The position numbers were made by a program, and so were the translations under genes. From Ananas comosus (taxonomy: Eukaryota > Streptophyta > Magnoliopsida > Poales > Bromeliaceae): 64,000 bases of DNA. The stretch is from contig NC_033630.1 of NCBI RefSeq assembly GCF_001540865.1, positions 9,125,212 to 9,189,211 on the forward strand. Direction: 5' to 3'. Every line of letters starts with the position of its first letter. Position 1 is the first letter of the stretch. The notes under the pieces were generated by a model. The model was not told the origin of the DNA, did no database searches, and was given only the letters and a program-made list of their open reading frames with translations. This document shows, in pieces, positions 1-9,985 of the stretch.

Positions 1-440
1 TACACCGATCATAAGAGTCTCAAATATTTGTTCACCCAGAAGGAGCTGAACTTGCGACAGCGGCGGTGGTTAGAGTTGCTTAAAGATTATGACGTCACGA
101 TTCTCTACCACCCCGGGAGAGCGAACGTCGTGGCCGATGCTCTAAGTAGAAAGTCGGCAGAAAATTTGGCGGCGGAGATTACGCCTCAACCGACGTTGCA
201 GAAGGAGATGCAACGGTTGGGACTAGAAATCGTGGCGCCGGGAGTGCCGGCAACACTTGCCACCTTAGTTGTGCAACCAACCTTGTTGGAGAAAATTAAA
301 GAATTACAAGCGTCGGATGAGTTTCTCCAAAAGGTGCGGGGTAAAGTTGAAAACGGTAGTGCCGATGATTATGGCATTGGAACCGATGGCGCACTACGAT
401 ATCGGGGTCGTTGGTGCGTGCCCAAGGACAACGATCTTCC
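1..440 (+). pseudogene. Gypsy A pol fragment: RNase H end and linker
   Basis: Open frame from the window edge encodes the C-terminal part of a Ty3/gypsy RNase H ([11 protein letters not shown], then [13 protein letters not shown] and [12 protein letters not shown]). The linker towards integrase follows, to about residue RWCVPKD. The same segment occurs in gypsy B and I on the other strand, which supports the Tekay-type assignment. Homology stops near 433-440, just before the HHCC zinc finger should begin, and LTR sequence of gypsy B takes over. The continuing frame to 648 is only a read-through of palindrome-rich LTR DNA and is not a protein domain. The RT and upstream parts lie outside the window. 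Confidence 0.85.
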
Positions 441-855
441 GAGCAGAGGGGTTTTCGCGTTCGGAAACCGGTCTTTGCCTGAGAGACCGGTCCCCGGGAG
501 ACCTGTCCTTGTCCAAGAGACCGGTTCCCGAGAGTTGTGTTTTCGGGACTTAGCCAAATTCCGTCCAATTGCGCTGGGCCAACGTTCGGGAACCGGTCCC
601 TGCCTGCCAGGGACCGGTCTCATCAGAGACCCCCGCAGCCCAGCCTGATGGGACCGGTCCCTTCCTACCAGGGACCGGTCCCCGAGAGCATTTCTGCTCC
701 AGTGCAGGTTTTGCACTGGTTCTCTCGCGGACCTTTCCTTAATGCACTTTATGCATTATAGCCACCTTCAGACTTTCCGAAGCTTACACACTCGACGAAT
801 AGTCGATTCCAAATCAAAGTGTAATCCTCGGATTTCGAGGATTCACTTCCTTACA
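441..855 (-). mobile_element. Truncated 3' LTR of gypsy B
   Basis: On the minus strand the LTR begins TGTAAGGAAGTG at 855, directly after a polypurine tract, as a 3' LTR should. Its first 100 bases resemble the outer end of the solo LTR that ends at 38757. About eight CCGG-centred palindromes lie at 467-690, among them GGGACCGGTCCC. The left end has no TG/CA boundary and is cut off inside gypsy A, so roughly 2 kb of the LTR is missing. The exact left edge is uncertain by some ten bases. Confidence 0.75.
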
Positions 856-868
856 TCCTCCCCACCTT
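856..868 (-). other. Polypurine tract of gypsy B
   Basis: The minus strand reads AAGGTGGGGAGGA immediately before the LTR start TGTAAGG. This is the expected primer for plus-strand DNA synthesis and fixes the LTR boundary at 855/856. A close copy lies at 35895-35907 next to the 3' LTR of gypsy E. Confidence 0.85.
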
Positions 869-946
869 AAAAGAGTTTCGTCCTCAAAACGAACTCAATA
901 CTACTAAACTTAATTAGAATCTCAAATTCTAAACTTGTACCTTGAT

Positions 947-2451
947 TTAATCCTCAAACAAGCGAGGATGATTCGCCTTCATCTCCTCCTCGAGCTCCCA
1001 GGTGGCTTCGCGATCGTCCTGATTGCTCCACCGGACTCGAACATAAGGAATTTCTCGACTCCTTAACTTGCGCACTTCACGAGCGGTAATTGCCACCGGA
1101 AACTCCTCGTAGCTCAGGTCTTCCTGAAGTTCCGGCGGTTCATACAACATTGCATGCTCGGGATCGGGTATGTATTTGCGGAGATTAGAGATGTGGAATA
1201 CATTATGCACATCTGCAAGCTTTGGCGGCAACGCGAGCCGATAAGCCACCGTCCCAATCCGTTCCAAGATCTCATAGTGGCCAATATATCGGGGACTTAA
1301 CTTGCCCCGAACGCCAAATCGCTTAACGCCCCTCATAGGAGATACCTTCAAGAAAACGCAGTCGCCCACCGCGAATTCCAAATCCCGTCGGCGCCTATCC
1401 GGATAGCTCTGTTGTCGAGATTGCGCCGTGAGTAACCGTTTGCGAGCAAGGCGTACCTTTTCTTCCGCCTCCCGCAATACGTTGGGGCCGAATTCTGTGC
1501 GCTCGCCACATCACTCCAATAAATGGGAGATCCGCACTACCGCCCATAAAGAGCCTCGAACGGTGCCATCTCCACACTAGCATGATAACTGTTGTTGTAG
1601 GCGAACTCGGCCATTGGCAAGTATTTACACCAGCCTCCCTTGTAGTCAATGACGCAAGCTCGCAACATGTCCTCCAGAGTCTGAATAGTTCTTTCCGTTT
1701 GTCCGTCTGTCTGGGGATGAAATGCAGTGCTGAAATCGAGCCGCGTGCCAAGGGCCTCCTGCAGGCTTTTCCAGAAATGTGAAGTAAACTTGGGGTCTCT
1801 ATCCGACACAATCGACTTCGGCACCCCATGTAACCTCACTACCTCATCAAGGTATACCTGCGCCAACTTATCTCCCGCCTAGGTGGTGTGGATCGGTAAA
1901 AAGTGCGTTGACTTTGTCAAGCGGTCCACAATCACCCAGATCGCGTTGTGGCCCCCTGTGGAGCGAGGTAAGCCAACGATGAAATCTATGGACACATTCT
2001 CCCATTACCAGACGGGGATAGGTAGACTTTGAAGCTTTCTCGCTGGAAACCGGCGCTCTGCCTTCACCTGTTGACAAGTCAAACACTTCGCCACGAAGCG
2101 CCCAATATCAACCTTCATCCCCGGCCACCAATAGAGTGCTCTCAACTCATGATACATTTTGGTGCCGCCCGGGTGATCCGCATATGGAGACCGGTGGGCT
2201 TCTTGCAAAATTAGCTCGCGAAGCTCTTCACTTTCAGGCACGCACCACCGGTTTCGGAACCGAAGCGCGCCACCGGCGTCCACACTGAAGTCGCCACCTC
2301 GACCTTCCTCGATATTGCACCGCACCTTTTGGAGACTCGGATCTGCAGGTTGCAAATTCTTGATCCTCTCCAATAAGGTCGGTTGAACAACAAGCGCCAT
2401 CAACTGAGTCGGGACCTCGGGAGCGATTACTTCAAGGTCCAATCGCTCCAT
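947..2451 (-). pseudogene. Gypsy B integrase with chromodomain-like tail
   Basis: Read on the minus strand, the region gives the pol linker, an HHCC zinc-binding domain (HRSPYADHPGG to CLTCQQVKAE), the DDE core ([26 protein letters not shown]) and the C-terminal domain (GKLSPRYIGHYEILERIG). It ends in a tail with EIPYVRVRWSN and ATWELEEEM, typical of the type II chromodomain of Tekay elements. Lesions: a frameshift near 2451, TAA at 2005-2007 in place of a Lys after IPVW, TAG near 1868 in place of Trp, TAG before 1537 in place of Lys, and a frameshift near 1480. Integrase would insert the element DNA, and the tail is thought to guide it to heterochromatin. This copy cannot be functional. Confidence 0.9.
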
Positions 2452-3938
2452 ACCAGCAATAGGGGTGTTTGCTGGGTAACATCAAAAGCGAGGTTCTTCG
2501 CCGACTTCCTGCTAAGCGCATCTGCGACCACATTTGCTTTGCCGGGGTGGTAGAGAATATCGACATCATAATCCTTTAATAGCTCTAGCCACCTCCTCTG
2601 CCGCATGTTTAGCTCCTTCTTGGTAAATAGGTACTTCAGACTTTTGTGGTCGGTGTAGATCTCGCAGTGCGCACCATACACGTAGTGCCTCCACAATTTC
2701 AGCGCAAAGATCACCGCCGCCAACTCCAAGTCATGAATGGGGTAATTCCTCTCGTGGTCCTTTAGCTGACGGGATGCATAAGCTATCACTCTCCCGCCTT
2801 GCATCAGGACACACCCCAAGCCCAGATAGGATGCATCACTATAGACCACAAAGTCCTCGCCCTGCACCGGTAAGGCGAGTATCGGAGCCGACGTCAATCT
2901 TTTCTTCAACTTGTTGAAGCTTTGGTCACACTCGTCGCTCCAAATAAACTTGACGCCCTTCTGTGTCAGACCGGTAAGTGGAGTCACAATCTTTGAAAAG
3001 CCCTCCACAAACCGTCGATAATAGCCCGCTAAGCCTACGAAGCTTCGGACTTCCGTGACGTTCGTCGGGCGTGGCCAATTCTCGACCGCTTCGACTTTCC
3101 TCGGGTCAACCGAAACACCGCCTTCGAAAATCACATGCCCTAAGAAGGCAACCTCTCGAAGCCAGAAGTCACATTTCTTTAGCTTTGTGAATAGCTTCTC
3201 CTCCCGAAGGATTTGAAGCACTATCCGCAAATGCTCCGCGTGCTCGTCATCGTTTCACGAATAGACCAAGATGTCGTCTATGAAGACCACGACAAATCGG
3301 TCCAAGCACGCTTTGAACGCACGGTTCATTAGTTCCATGAATGCTGCCGGGGCATTAGTGAGCCCGAAAGGTATAACCGTGTACTCATAGTGTCCATAAC
3401 GCGTACGAAACGCGGTCTTCTGAATATCCTCTGACTTAATCTTTAACTGATGATAGCCGGACTGTAGGTCTATCTTCGAGTACACTCGTGACCCCTGTAA
3501 CTGATCAAATAAGTCGTCGATTCGGGGCAACAGGTACTTATTCTTTATCGTGACCCTATTCAACTCTCGATAGTCCACGCAGAGTCGAAACGAGCCATCC
3601 TTCTTGCGCACGAATAATACCGGGGCTCCCCACGGCGACACGCTCGGTCGAATGAACCCCTTGTCGAGGAGATCTTGTAACTGATCCCTCAGTTCTCTTA
3701 GCTCCGCCGGCGCCATGCGGTATGGGGCCTTTGAGATCAGCACTGTCCCGGGAATCAAGTCTATAACGAACTCGATCTCCCGATCCGGCGGCATCCCCGC
3801 TAGCTCCGTGGGAAATACATCTGGAAATTCCCGCGCCACCGATAGTCCTTCTAAATTCGGAGCCACTCGGTCCATTTCCACGACGGTCGCCAAAAATGCT
3901 ACGCAGCCGCCGTTGATCAACTTCCTAGCTCTCGTCGC
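2427..3938 (-). pseudogene. Gypsy B reverse transcriptase and RNase H
   Basis: The frame covers the end of protease ([16 protein letters not shown]), RT ([36 protein letters not shown], the catalytic FIDDILVYS) and RNase H ([15 protein letters not shown], the [11 protein letters not shown] region, [11 protein letters not shown]). The FIDD box and the RNase H Asp are intact. A TGA at 3255-3257 follows FIDDILVYS and looks like CGA to TGA. The reading frame then continues unchanged to a frameshift near 2455, where it leaves the linker. The order PR-RT-RH-INT is that of Ty3/gypsy. The closest relatives in the window are gypsy I and A. Confidence 0.92.
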
Positions 3939-5404
3939 TTATACCGTCGCGACGAAGCAAGAACTCCGACAAGCTCGATAAACGAACTCCTTCTGTCCTG
4001 GCTCCCGACAGGTAATCGATTTATTCTTGCAATCGATCATGGCGTAATACTTTGAGAGCAAGTCCATGCCCAAAATGACGTCATACGCCTCCAATCTCGT
4101 GAGTTCCAACATCCGGATGGGCATTATCCAGTCACCTACTTGTACTGGGCATGACGAACACTCCGTGTAGGTATTAAACGACGACTCAGGGCCTTCAACT
4201 CGCCACTTGCCACTTGCTTCTATGGGTAGGTCATGCATGCGTGCAAATGCTCTACTAATAAACAAATGCGTGGCACCCGTATCGAACATAGCCCTGGAGC
4301 GAACTCCATTAATTAGAACCATACCTGCCACGACATCAGGCTCCTCGGCTCGGGCAGGCTCCTCGGCATGAGCCTGAGCGGCGAATACCCGTCCGCTCGG
4401 CGCTGATCGAGTCACCTTCGGCTGGCGCGGCGCCAGTGCGCGCCCCGCTGACACAGGGACATAGGGGGCCCCTCCATGATAAGGCAGGGGTGCAGGAGTC
4501 GATGCGATTGACGGAGTAGACGAGGCCCTTGTTGGACAGTTGCGGCTTATGTGCCCTTTCTGTCCGCAGTCGTAGCATTTACCTTGACGATGCTTACACT
4601 GCTGCGCTCGATGACCTCGGTCTCCACAGATAATGCATTGCTGTGGCCCACGGCCCCACGATTGCGACCGCGGATACTTCGAGGGCCTCCTGGAGCTAGA
4701 TTGTCCCTCCGTACCGCCGCCCGATCGCTTCTTTCCCTTGTCTTGGGATCCAGCCAACAAGTCACGCTCCTCCCGCACGTGGGCATCTCCATGCTCTGCT
4801 CACAGCGCCTTATTGAAAACCTCGGCGAAAGTGGTAAGCTGGAACAATTGCATTGCCCGATTTATCCACGGCCGGAGTCCCCGCAAAAACCATTCGGCCC
4901 TGTCCCCGTCATCTTTGACCAAGTCTCAGACACAATCTATAATATGGGAGAACTTCTGCTCGTAGTCCGCTACGGAACGGTCCCCCTGTCTCAATTTGCG
5001 AAACTTCTCCTTCAACTTCCGCTTCTCGGTGTCGGGGAAGTAATTTCCGAACATCTCCCTCTTAAACTCCTTCCAAAGCATTGGTGGAAGGTCAGAGGGT
5101 CGATCCCGCTTCAATCCAAGACTCCACCACCGACGGCTCCACCTTTCCCCCTTCAAAAGTTGGTGGCTTAAACTTCAAGAACTTCATTAAGGCCGTTAGC
5201 GCACGCTCCCGCTCCACTTCATCGACCGTCGTGTCAAGCGTCGCCGAACCCGAAGCTGTCGGAGGTGCACTTGTCGGCGGGGGAGCTGCCGCCACCGGAA
5301 CCGCTGCTATGCCCTCACCCTCAGCCGCTACCGGCGCGCGTGCCGAAGGCGCGGGCGGATCGCGATCTCCTGCCGCTGTCGCGGCGCGCCGTTGCCGCTC
5401 CACA
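3939..5404 (-). pseudogene. Gypsy B gag and protease, 5' truncated
   Basis: The gag starts as a Pro/Ala-rich stretch and a core domain (KPPTFEGG, WIEA). It continues with FGNYFPDTEKRKLKEKFR and two CCHC knuckles (CIICGDRGHRAQQC, CYDCGQKGHISRNC). A retropepsin domain with FDTGATHLF and ILGMDLLSKYYAMIDC follows. About 35-40 core residues are missing near 5110, where two gag segments are joined across a short GAAGCGG-like overlap with a frame change. Nonsense codons: TGA at 4926-4928, TGA at 4800-4802 (Trp in gypsy D), TAA at 3939-3941. The N terminus is cut at 5404 by the copia C LTR, and the 5' LTR and PBS of this element are absent. Confidence 0.88.
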
Positions 5405-6655
5405 TGTAAGATATGGATGACCCGTAGGATTCTAAAAGGTAGTAACACCTAGAGGGGGTGAATAGTGTAATAAGACAGGCAAAACTCGAACAAACTCGAT
5501 GCAATAAACAAAATAGCCGGAAAATAAAAGAACACATCCGAGCATTTAACGTGGGAAAACTCCAAATCGGGTGAAAAACCCACGGGAGAGCCAATCACGC
5601 AAAGAAAATCCACTAAGAAACATAGAAGTGAATCAGTGATTTGATCAAACACAATGAATGGATGTGTTGATGATACGACTCAATTACGATTTCCCGTAGA
5701 TGATGAACTTCGCCGTCCTCGATCGTAGGAATCCTCCAATCGACCGTTGCTGGCAACTTTCCCTCTCTGCAGCGTTCAAGGAGCCTCAATTCCTCGAAGC
5801 GTCCACCAAACCTCGCTTCAAGCAAGATCCACGCCCCGAACTCCTTCCGGAGTTGTTAGAATCGAGATTTGTGGGGATTTAACTTTTAAACCATGAAGTC
5901 ATGAGGGTTCACACTTTAATCAACCATCCACTCGATTTCGTAAGAAGTATCGGAGTAAAAACGAAGAATCAAGCCGATATTGGTTCGGTTATAGAGAAAA
6001 CTCGTTGTGAATTGAAACATTGAAGAACGGAAAAATAAGTTCTAGGTTTAAGAATCTTAAATATTCAGAGTCCTAAATTTTTGATGACCTCAATAGCTTA
6101 TTTATATGTTTAGAAGACTTAGAAGTAGATAGGGATTGCAAAAAGCCCTTTTTTAAAAAACTGGTCCGTCCTCTATAGACCGGTCTCTCGAGGAGACGGT
6201 TGTGAAGACCTGGTCCTCGTTCAAGTGAGGACCGGTCCCTTCGCTCGTGTACAAAATCCCAACGTTCGGGAACCGGCTCTCGCAAAGCTTGAGAGCCGGT
6301 CCTCGCTGCGCGATCAGAACACAATATTGGAACGGTCTCTCATCACGGCCGGTGCATTCAAGGTTTTCCCAGCAGTGAGGACCTTAGGGGAACTCGGCTA
6401 CTCTTGACCTCAGGGACCGGTCCAGATCACAGGAAAGTTCAGTAAAAGATTTTTTGAAATAATCTAAACCTTACGGAACTTAAGTCTAATTAGGTATATC
6501 ACGCACAAATATCTTTCTTTATCCTTGGGTTCGAGCTTTGCGAATGAGTCTATTAAAATCTTCATTTGAATCTTTTCTTGCAAAACGTCTGCGATCAACA
6601 CTCTCAAGACTGCCACTGACTTACGAAATCGCCAACCTATAAAATCGCTTAACCA
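5405..6655 (-). mobile_element. 3' LTR of copia C (left half)
   Basis: The LTR of 1251 bp reads TGGTTAAGCG at 6655 and ends CTTACA at 5405 on the minus strand. A degenerate copy of the CACCTA...TAGGTG hairpin seen in the other copia LTRs sits at 5446-5467. CCGG-centred palindromes occupy 6160-6425 (for example AGACCGGTCTC and GAGGACCGGTCCC). A TATA-like CATATAAATAAGC lies at 6098-6109, about 60 bp downstream of the cluster in element sense. It differs from the 5' LTR at 18954-20225 by many substitutions and small indels, more than expected for one insertion. Confidence 0.88.
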
Positions 6656-6671
6656 ATCTCCCCCTTTTTGG
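6656..6671 (-). other. Polypurine tract of copia C
   Basis: The minus strand reads CCAAAAAGGGGGAGAT directly before the LTR start TGGTTAAG. A second, near-identical tract (AAAAAGGGGGAGATGG) lies at about 7085-7100, just downstream of the env-position ORF. Confidence 0.85.
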
Positions 6672-7141
6672 CGATTCGTGACAAAATAAACTATAAACCT
6701 CGTAACACGCAACACAGAAACATAAAAAAGAAGATCCTCGCAATCACCAAACGATAACTCCTGCAATGATGCGATCCAATAAACGAAAATAACAAATTTC
6801 TAATCTAATAACACTAACTCTAATGATCTAGCATGGAGTCTTGAAGTCTTGAATTATTCCTGCAAAAACATTCTCAAAACATAATCAAGATTCAAGTATC
6901 AAGATCAAACAAAATATCAAGTCATAGTTCATAATCAAACACCTAAAGCACTAACTAAACAAAGTTCATCTAAAGTTCACCTAAACAAAATACATCATTA
7001 TCAGATCAAAAGCATCATCATCAAGACTAAAATAACTAAGCTAAGTGCATCATCATTGCATCATCATCAAGAACCACCATCTCCATCTCCCCCTTTTTGT
7101 CAGAAAGCGCCAAAACGACAAAAGAAGGAACCCGGTAACGC
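6672..7141 (-). other. 3' non-coding region of copia C
   Basis: AT-rich sequence between the env-position ORF stop and the polypurine tract. Apart from the extra polypurine tract near 7085-7100 I see no coding potential or repeat. Confidence 0.6.
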
Positions 7142-8524
7142 CTAATCGGAAGCATCCCCTGGAGGTAAATCCGCTCGGCAACAGCCTAACTTGTCAAAAA
7201 TCATATTCAATAAGCGCTTCATCTTGCTCACATCTTTCCGAATTGCAGCTTGTTCCGCAGACAACTTCTGAAGCTCCTCAGACAGACGTTGCTGCTCACG
7301 ATACACCGAGGAAACTGAAATATCTTCCTCGGAAATGTCCATAGAAGGACGGGAAGAAGTAGCAGTAGCAGGAGGCGGAGCAGCTGGTGGGGAAGATGCA
7401 CGCTGAGACGGTATACGAAGCTGCACCGAGGACTTCACAAATGTCCGTTCATTTATCCGACCCAAACTGTGCTCGTATGATGTACAGCGAACATCCACTT
7501 CACGATGTCGTAGAATCCTCATGATTATCAAAGGAAATGGCAACCTCTCATTTTGCCCAGAAGTCTTGATGTCCTTTGCCATTCTCCGCCAGATCAGAAA
7601 CGGAATATTCATGTTAATATTTTTAGCACTTACAATATCCGGCCTACCTAAGAGATACATGTACAGAATGCGATCCCATCTCAAAATTTTCGTGTTCGCG
7701 AGAGGCATAATGTTGTAGCAAACCACGAAGTTCAGAAACCGGTACTCCATTTTGAAATCTTTGGACATAACCAAAATGCCGTTCGACTCGGTACCCGGCA
7801 TGCAAATAGTGTTTACTACACGATTCCAATCGCGAAGTGAGTCAAACCCAGATTGTAGATATTCCACTCCGTCAGTCTTAGCTTCCATACCTAGCACCGA
7901 TGCTATTGTATCAGGTGTGATTGATAACTCAACACCACGTACGGAAGTCTTAAATACGTACGGACCGCCGTCGGAGTCACTTAGATGACCTGCTCTCATA
8001 TAGAATTCTCTGATCAATTCCAAACAAAAATCGATTTGCTCCGGGAAATCACAAATCTGATGAAGATTTCCCTGTTCAAATAAATCCTGAAAACCCGGCA
8101 CACAACTAATGATACTAGCCACCCCAACATCTCTCTCACCAATGCAGTGTTTCGACGAGTACATGGACCGTCGATTAGATGGAACATCCTGTAGACTGTG
8201 ACGTGGTGGCTCAGAGCCCGGTTCTCGAATTTCAACATCCCCGGACTTACGACGACTGGGACGCTCAGTCGCCTTTCCTTTGCCTTTATCCACGGCTTTT
8301 CCTTTTCCTTTGCCTTTCCCAGTATTCTTATCCTTAGCCAATACCTCAGGAACAAAAGCCTCCCAATCCGGTTCAGCCTCCTCAGATTCGTCACAAGGAG
8401 CATATTCGCTCTCTTCATCTTCCGGTTGATACTCAACCGGCCGTTTAGCTTTGGAGCGTTGTCGTTTGCTTCCACGACCACCACCAGCCATAAGAACCAC
8501 AAGAACAAGTAGCCACGAGTACAT
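7142..8524 (-). CDS. Env-position ORF with plant-transposon-protein domain
   Basis: About 460 residues from ATG at 8524, uninterrupted. I chose this start because the N terminus MYSWLLVLVVLMAGGG is a short hydrophobic segment, also found in copia F (MAFLLVLVLLVLMAG). Next come a Lys-rich basic patch, an acidic stretch (DEESEYAP) and a Gly-Lys repeat. Residues about 130-370 resemble the putative plant transposon protein family (CLELIREFYM, ITPDTIASVLGME, NFVVCYNIMPLANTK, RWDRILYMYLLGRP, INMNIPFLIWRRM). A Pro/Ala-rich hinge and a C-terminal coiled coil (EEDISVSSVYREQQRLSEEL onward) follow. It sits where SIRE elements keep their env-like ORF. Function is unknown and membrane targeting is an inference from the hydrophobic start. 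Confidence 0.8.
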   Translation of the reverse strand: MYSWLLVLVVLMAGGGRGSKRQRSKAKRPVEYQPEDEESEYAPCDESEEAEPDWEAFVPEVLAKDKNTGKGKGKGKAVDKGKGKATERPSRRKSGDVEIREPGSEPPRHSLQDVPSNRRSMYSSKHCIGERDVGVASIISCVPGFQDLFEQGNLHQICDFPEQIDFCLELIREFYMRAGHLSDSDGGPYVFKTSVRGVELSITPDTIASVLGMEAKTDGVEYLQSGFDSLRDWNRVVNTICMPGTESNGILVMSKDFKMEYRFLNFVVCYNIMPLANTKILRWDRILYMYLLGRPDIVSAKNINMNIPFLIWRRMAKDIKTSGQNERLPFPLIIMRILRHREVDVRCTSYEHSLGRINERTFVKSSVQLRIPSQRASSPPAAPPPATATSSRPSMDISEEDISVSSVYREQQRLSEELQKLSAEQAAIRKDVSKMKRLLNMIFDKLGCCRADLPPGDASD

Positions 8525-8538
8525 TTTCGAAGAAACCC

Positions 8539-8940
8539 CTGTTAAACACAATGATTTATACATATTGAACATAAGAACAATTGATTTGTGATTCAAAAAA
8601 AAACTTTAGAAGATTGATATGTAATATACTAGATAATCCTAGGGCCACAAAACCATGAAAATCATGGACAAATCAAGCATCAAAAATGAATAAAGTCCCA
8701 TTTTTCAAAAAATTCAAAAAAAAAATTAGGTCTAGATGAAGAAAACATAGCAAAAACAACCAAACAATTGTATCAAAGTATGGAATAATGCATGAAAATG
8801 CTGACTAACATGTCTAGAGGTAAGATCAGGGCAAAAATGAAGAGATTTAACAACATAATGAGATCAAATCCCCAAAAACTGAAAATAAAGCATAAATTCA
8901 GATTATAAGACAACAACGAAATAAAATTCGAGAATCATAC
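8539..8940 (-). other. Candidate 5' UTR intron of the env-position ORF
   Basis: Between the TATA box near 9060 and the ATG at 8524 the minus strand has a donor-like G/GTATGATTC at 8941/8940 and an acceptor-like TTTAACAG/GGG ending at 8539. They enclose 402 nt of AT-rich DNA. The second copy has the same sites near 12830 and 12430, and copia F has an equivalent pair (GTAAGTTTTT at 30970, GATATAG at 30594). No transcript evidence is available. Confidence 0.4.
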
Positions 8941-9054
8941 CAAAATCAAGTGTAAATTGATGAAGAATGGAAGCAAAAGCACCCTAGGGATATTAGAGGC
9001 TCTAGAGAGAAGTTTGAACGAAGTTGGTAAAGTGAGAAGAAACGGACCGCAAAA

Positions 9055-9112
9055 CCCTTATATCGGTTCGGGCGGAGAGACCGGTCTCTCCAAGTCTGGG
9101 ACCGGTCCCAGA
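9055..9112 (-). promoter_or_regulatory. Palindrome pair and TATA box before env-position ORF
   Basis: In element sense: an 18-bp perfect palindrome TCTGGGACCGGTCCCAGA (9112-9095), then a 16-bp perfect palindrome GAGAGACCGGTCTCTC (9090-9075), centres 21 bp apart. About 10 bp later comes CGATATAAGGG (9065-9055), a good TATA box. The arrangement recurs at 12941-12998 and, with different palindrome bases, at 31080-31141. I read it as an internal promoter for the env-position ORF starting about 530 nt downstream. Confidence 0.6.
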
Positions 9113-9985
9113 GCCAAAACCGAAAAATTTATTTTTCGTCCAAAATTTTTAAAAATTTTATATAATATCCTCAACATATCCAACATCAAAAATACATAAT
9201 ATCCATCCCCAAAGACTTCCAATAAAATTTCATAAATAAAGTTTGAAAAACAATCTCAAAGATATTCAATTTGTCAAATATTGTTGATCCGAAAATCAAA
9301 TAAAATTCTTGATAAGAGTGGCTCTTTGAGCATCTTTTAACAAACCACCTTATATCGCATAGGAGATGTATTAAACATAGTATTAGAATTTTACCATCTC
9401 CACAACATCTCATATTGATTCATTCGTTATTGGCTTTTAGCTCATAGAGATATATTGATCATCATGTGGTAGCTGCACACACTGACCGGACGACCGGGGT
9501 GGTAGCTCTTTCCTCCATGTGGTGGTAGTTTTCACACTCCCAGCAGGGATGTAACTCTTTCCACATCTTGAATTTCAGAAATTTTCATAGCTAAAATCGG
9601 AAAGACTCCCCCTAAATTAGTGCAACCCTCAAGTCAAAAATATTATCGCAATTTCAAAAACAGAGAAAGATTTATTCATCTCAAAACTAATAATCAAACA
9701 AACAAATGCAATATTCAAAGTTCGAAGCATGAGGTGCTGAATTTGATTCAATATGTTAAATAGAATTTCAAAGATTTGATCGTTCAAAAATATGTCAATA
9801 GAGAATAACCCTGACATTGATCAATCAAAACTTAAATATGAAATACTTAAATTCACAGATCAACTCATCTCCCAAAACGGCAACATCATGCAAGAAAATC
9901 AATCAACCCTCAAACACCGAAAATCATGCAAGAAAAGAAACAAAATATGCAACATGCACATGATCTGTGGCTCAATAGAATATAT
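9113..9985 (-). other. Post-pol spacer with conserved block
   Basis: Non-coding, AT-rich spacer between pol and the internal promoter. The segment 9317-9570 is strikingly conserved in copia F (31428-31640) although the surrounding spacer is not. In element sense it repeats GAGCTACCAC-like words (GAAAGAGCTACCAC, GCAGCTACCACATG, GAAAACTACCACCACAT). A polypurine-like TTTAGGGGGAGTC lies at about 9604-9616. No open reading frame of note. Confidence 0.6.

Noticed and set aside
369..760. Arg/Pro/Gly-rich reading frames across the palindrome clusters (also 23227-23695, 50435-50815)
   Set aside because: They exist only because CCGG palindromes lack stops in several frames. The same composition appears on both strands and no domain is present.
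7142..8524. True retroviral envelope protein
   Set aside because: Only the hydrophobic start fits. No second membrane segment, furin-like site or fusion peptide is seen, and the main domain resembles a plant transposon protein family.
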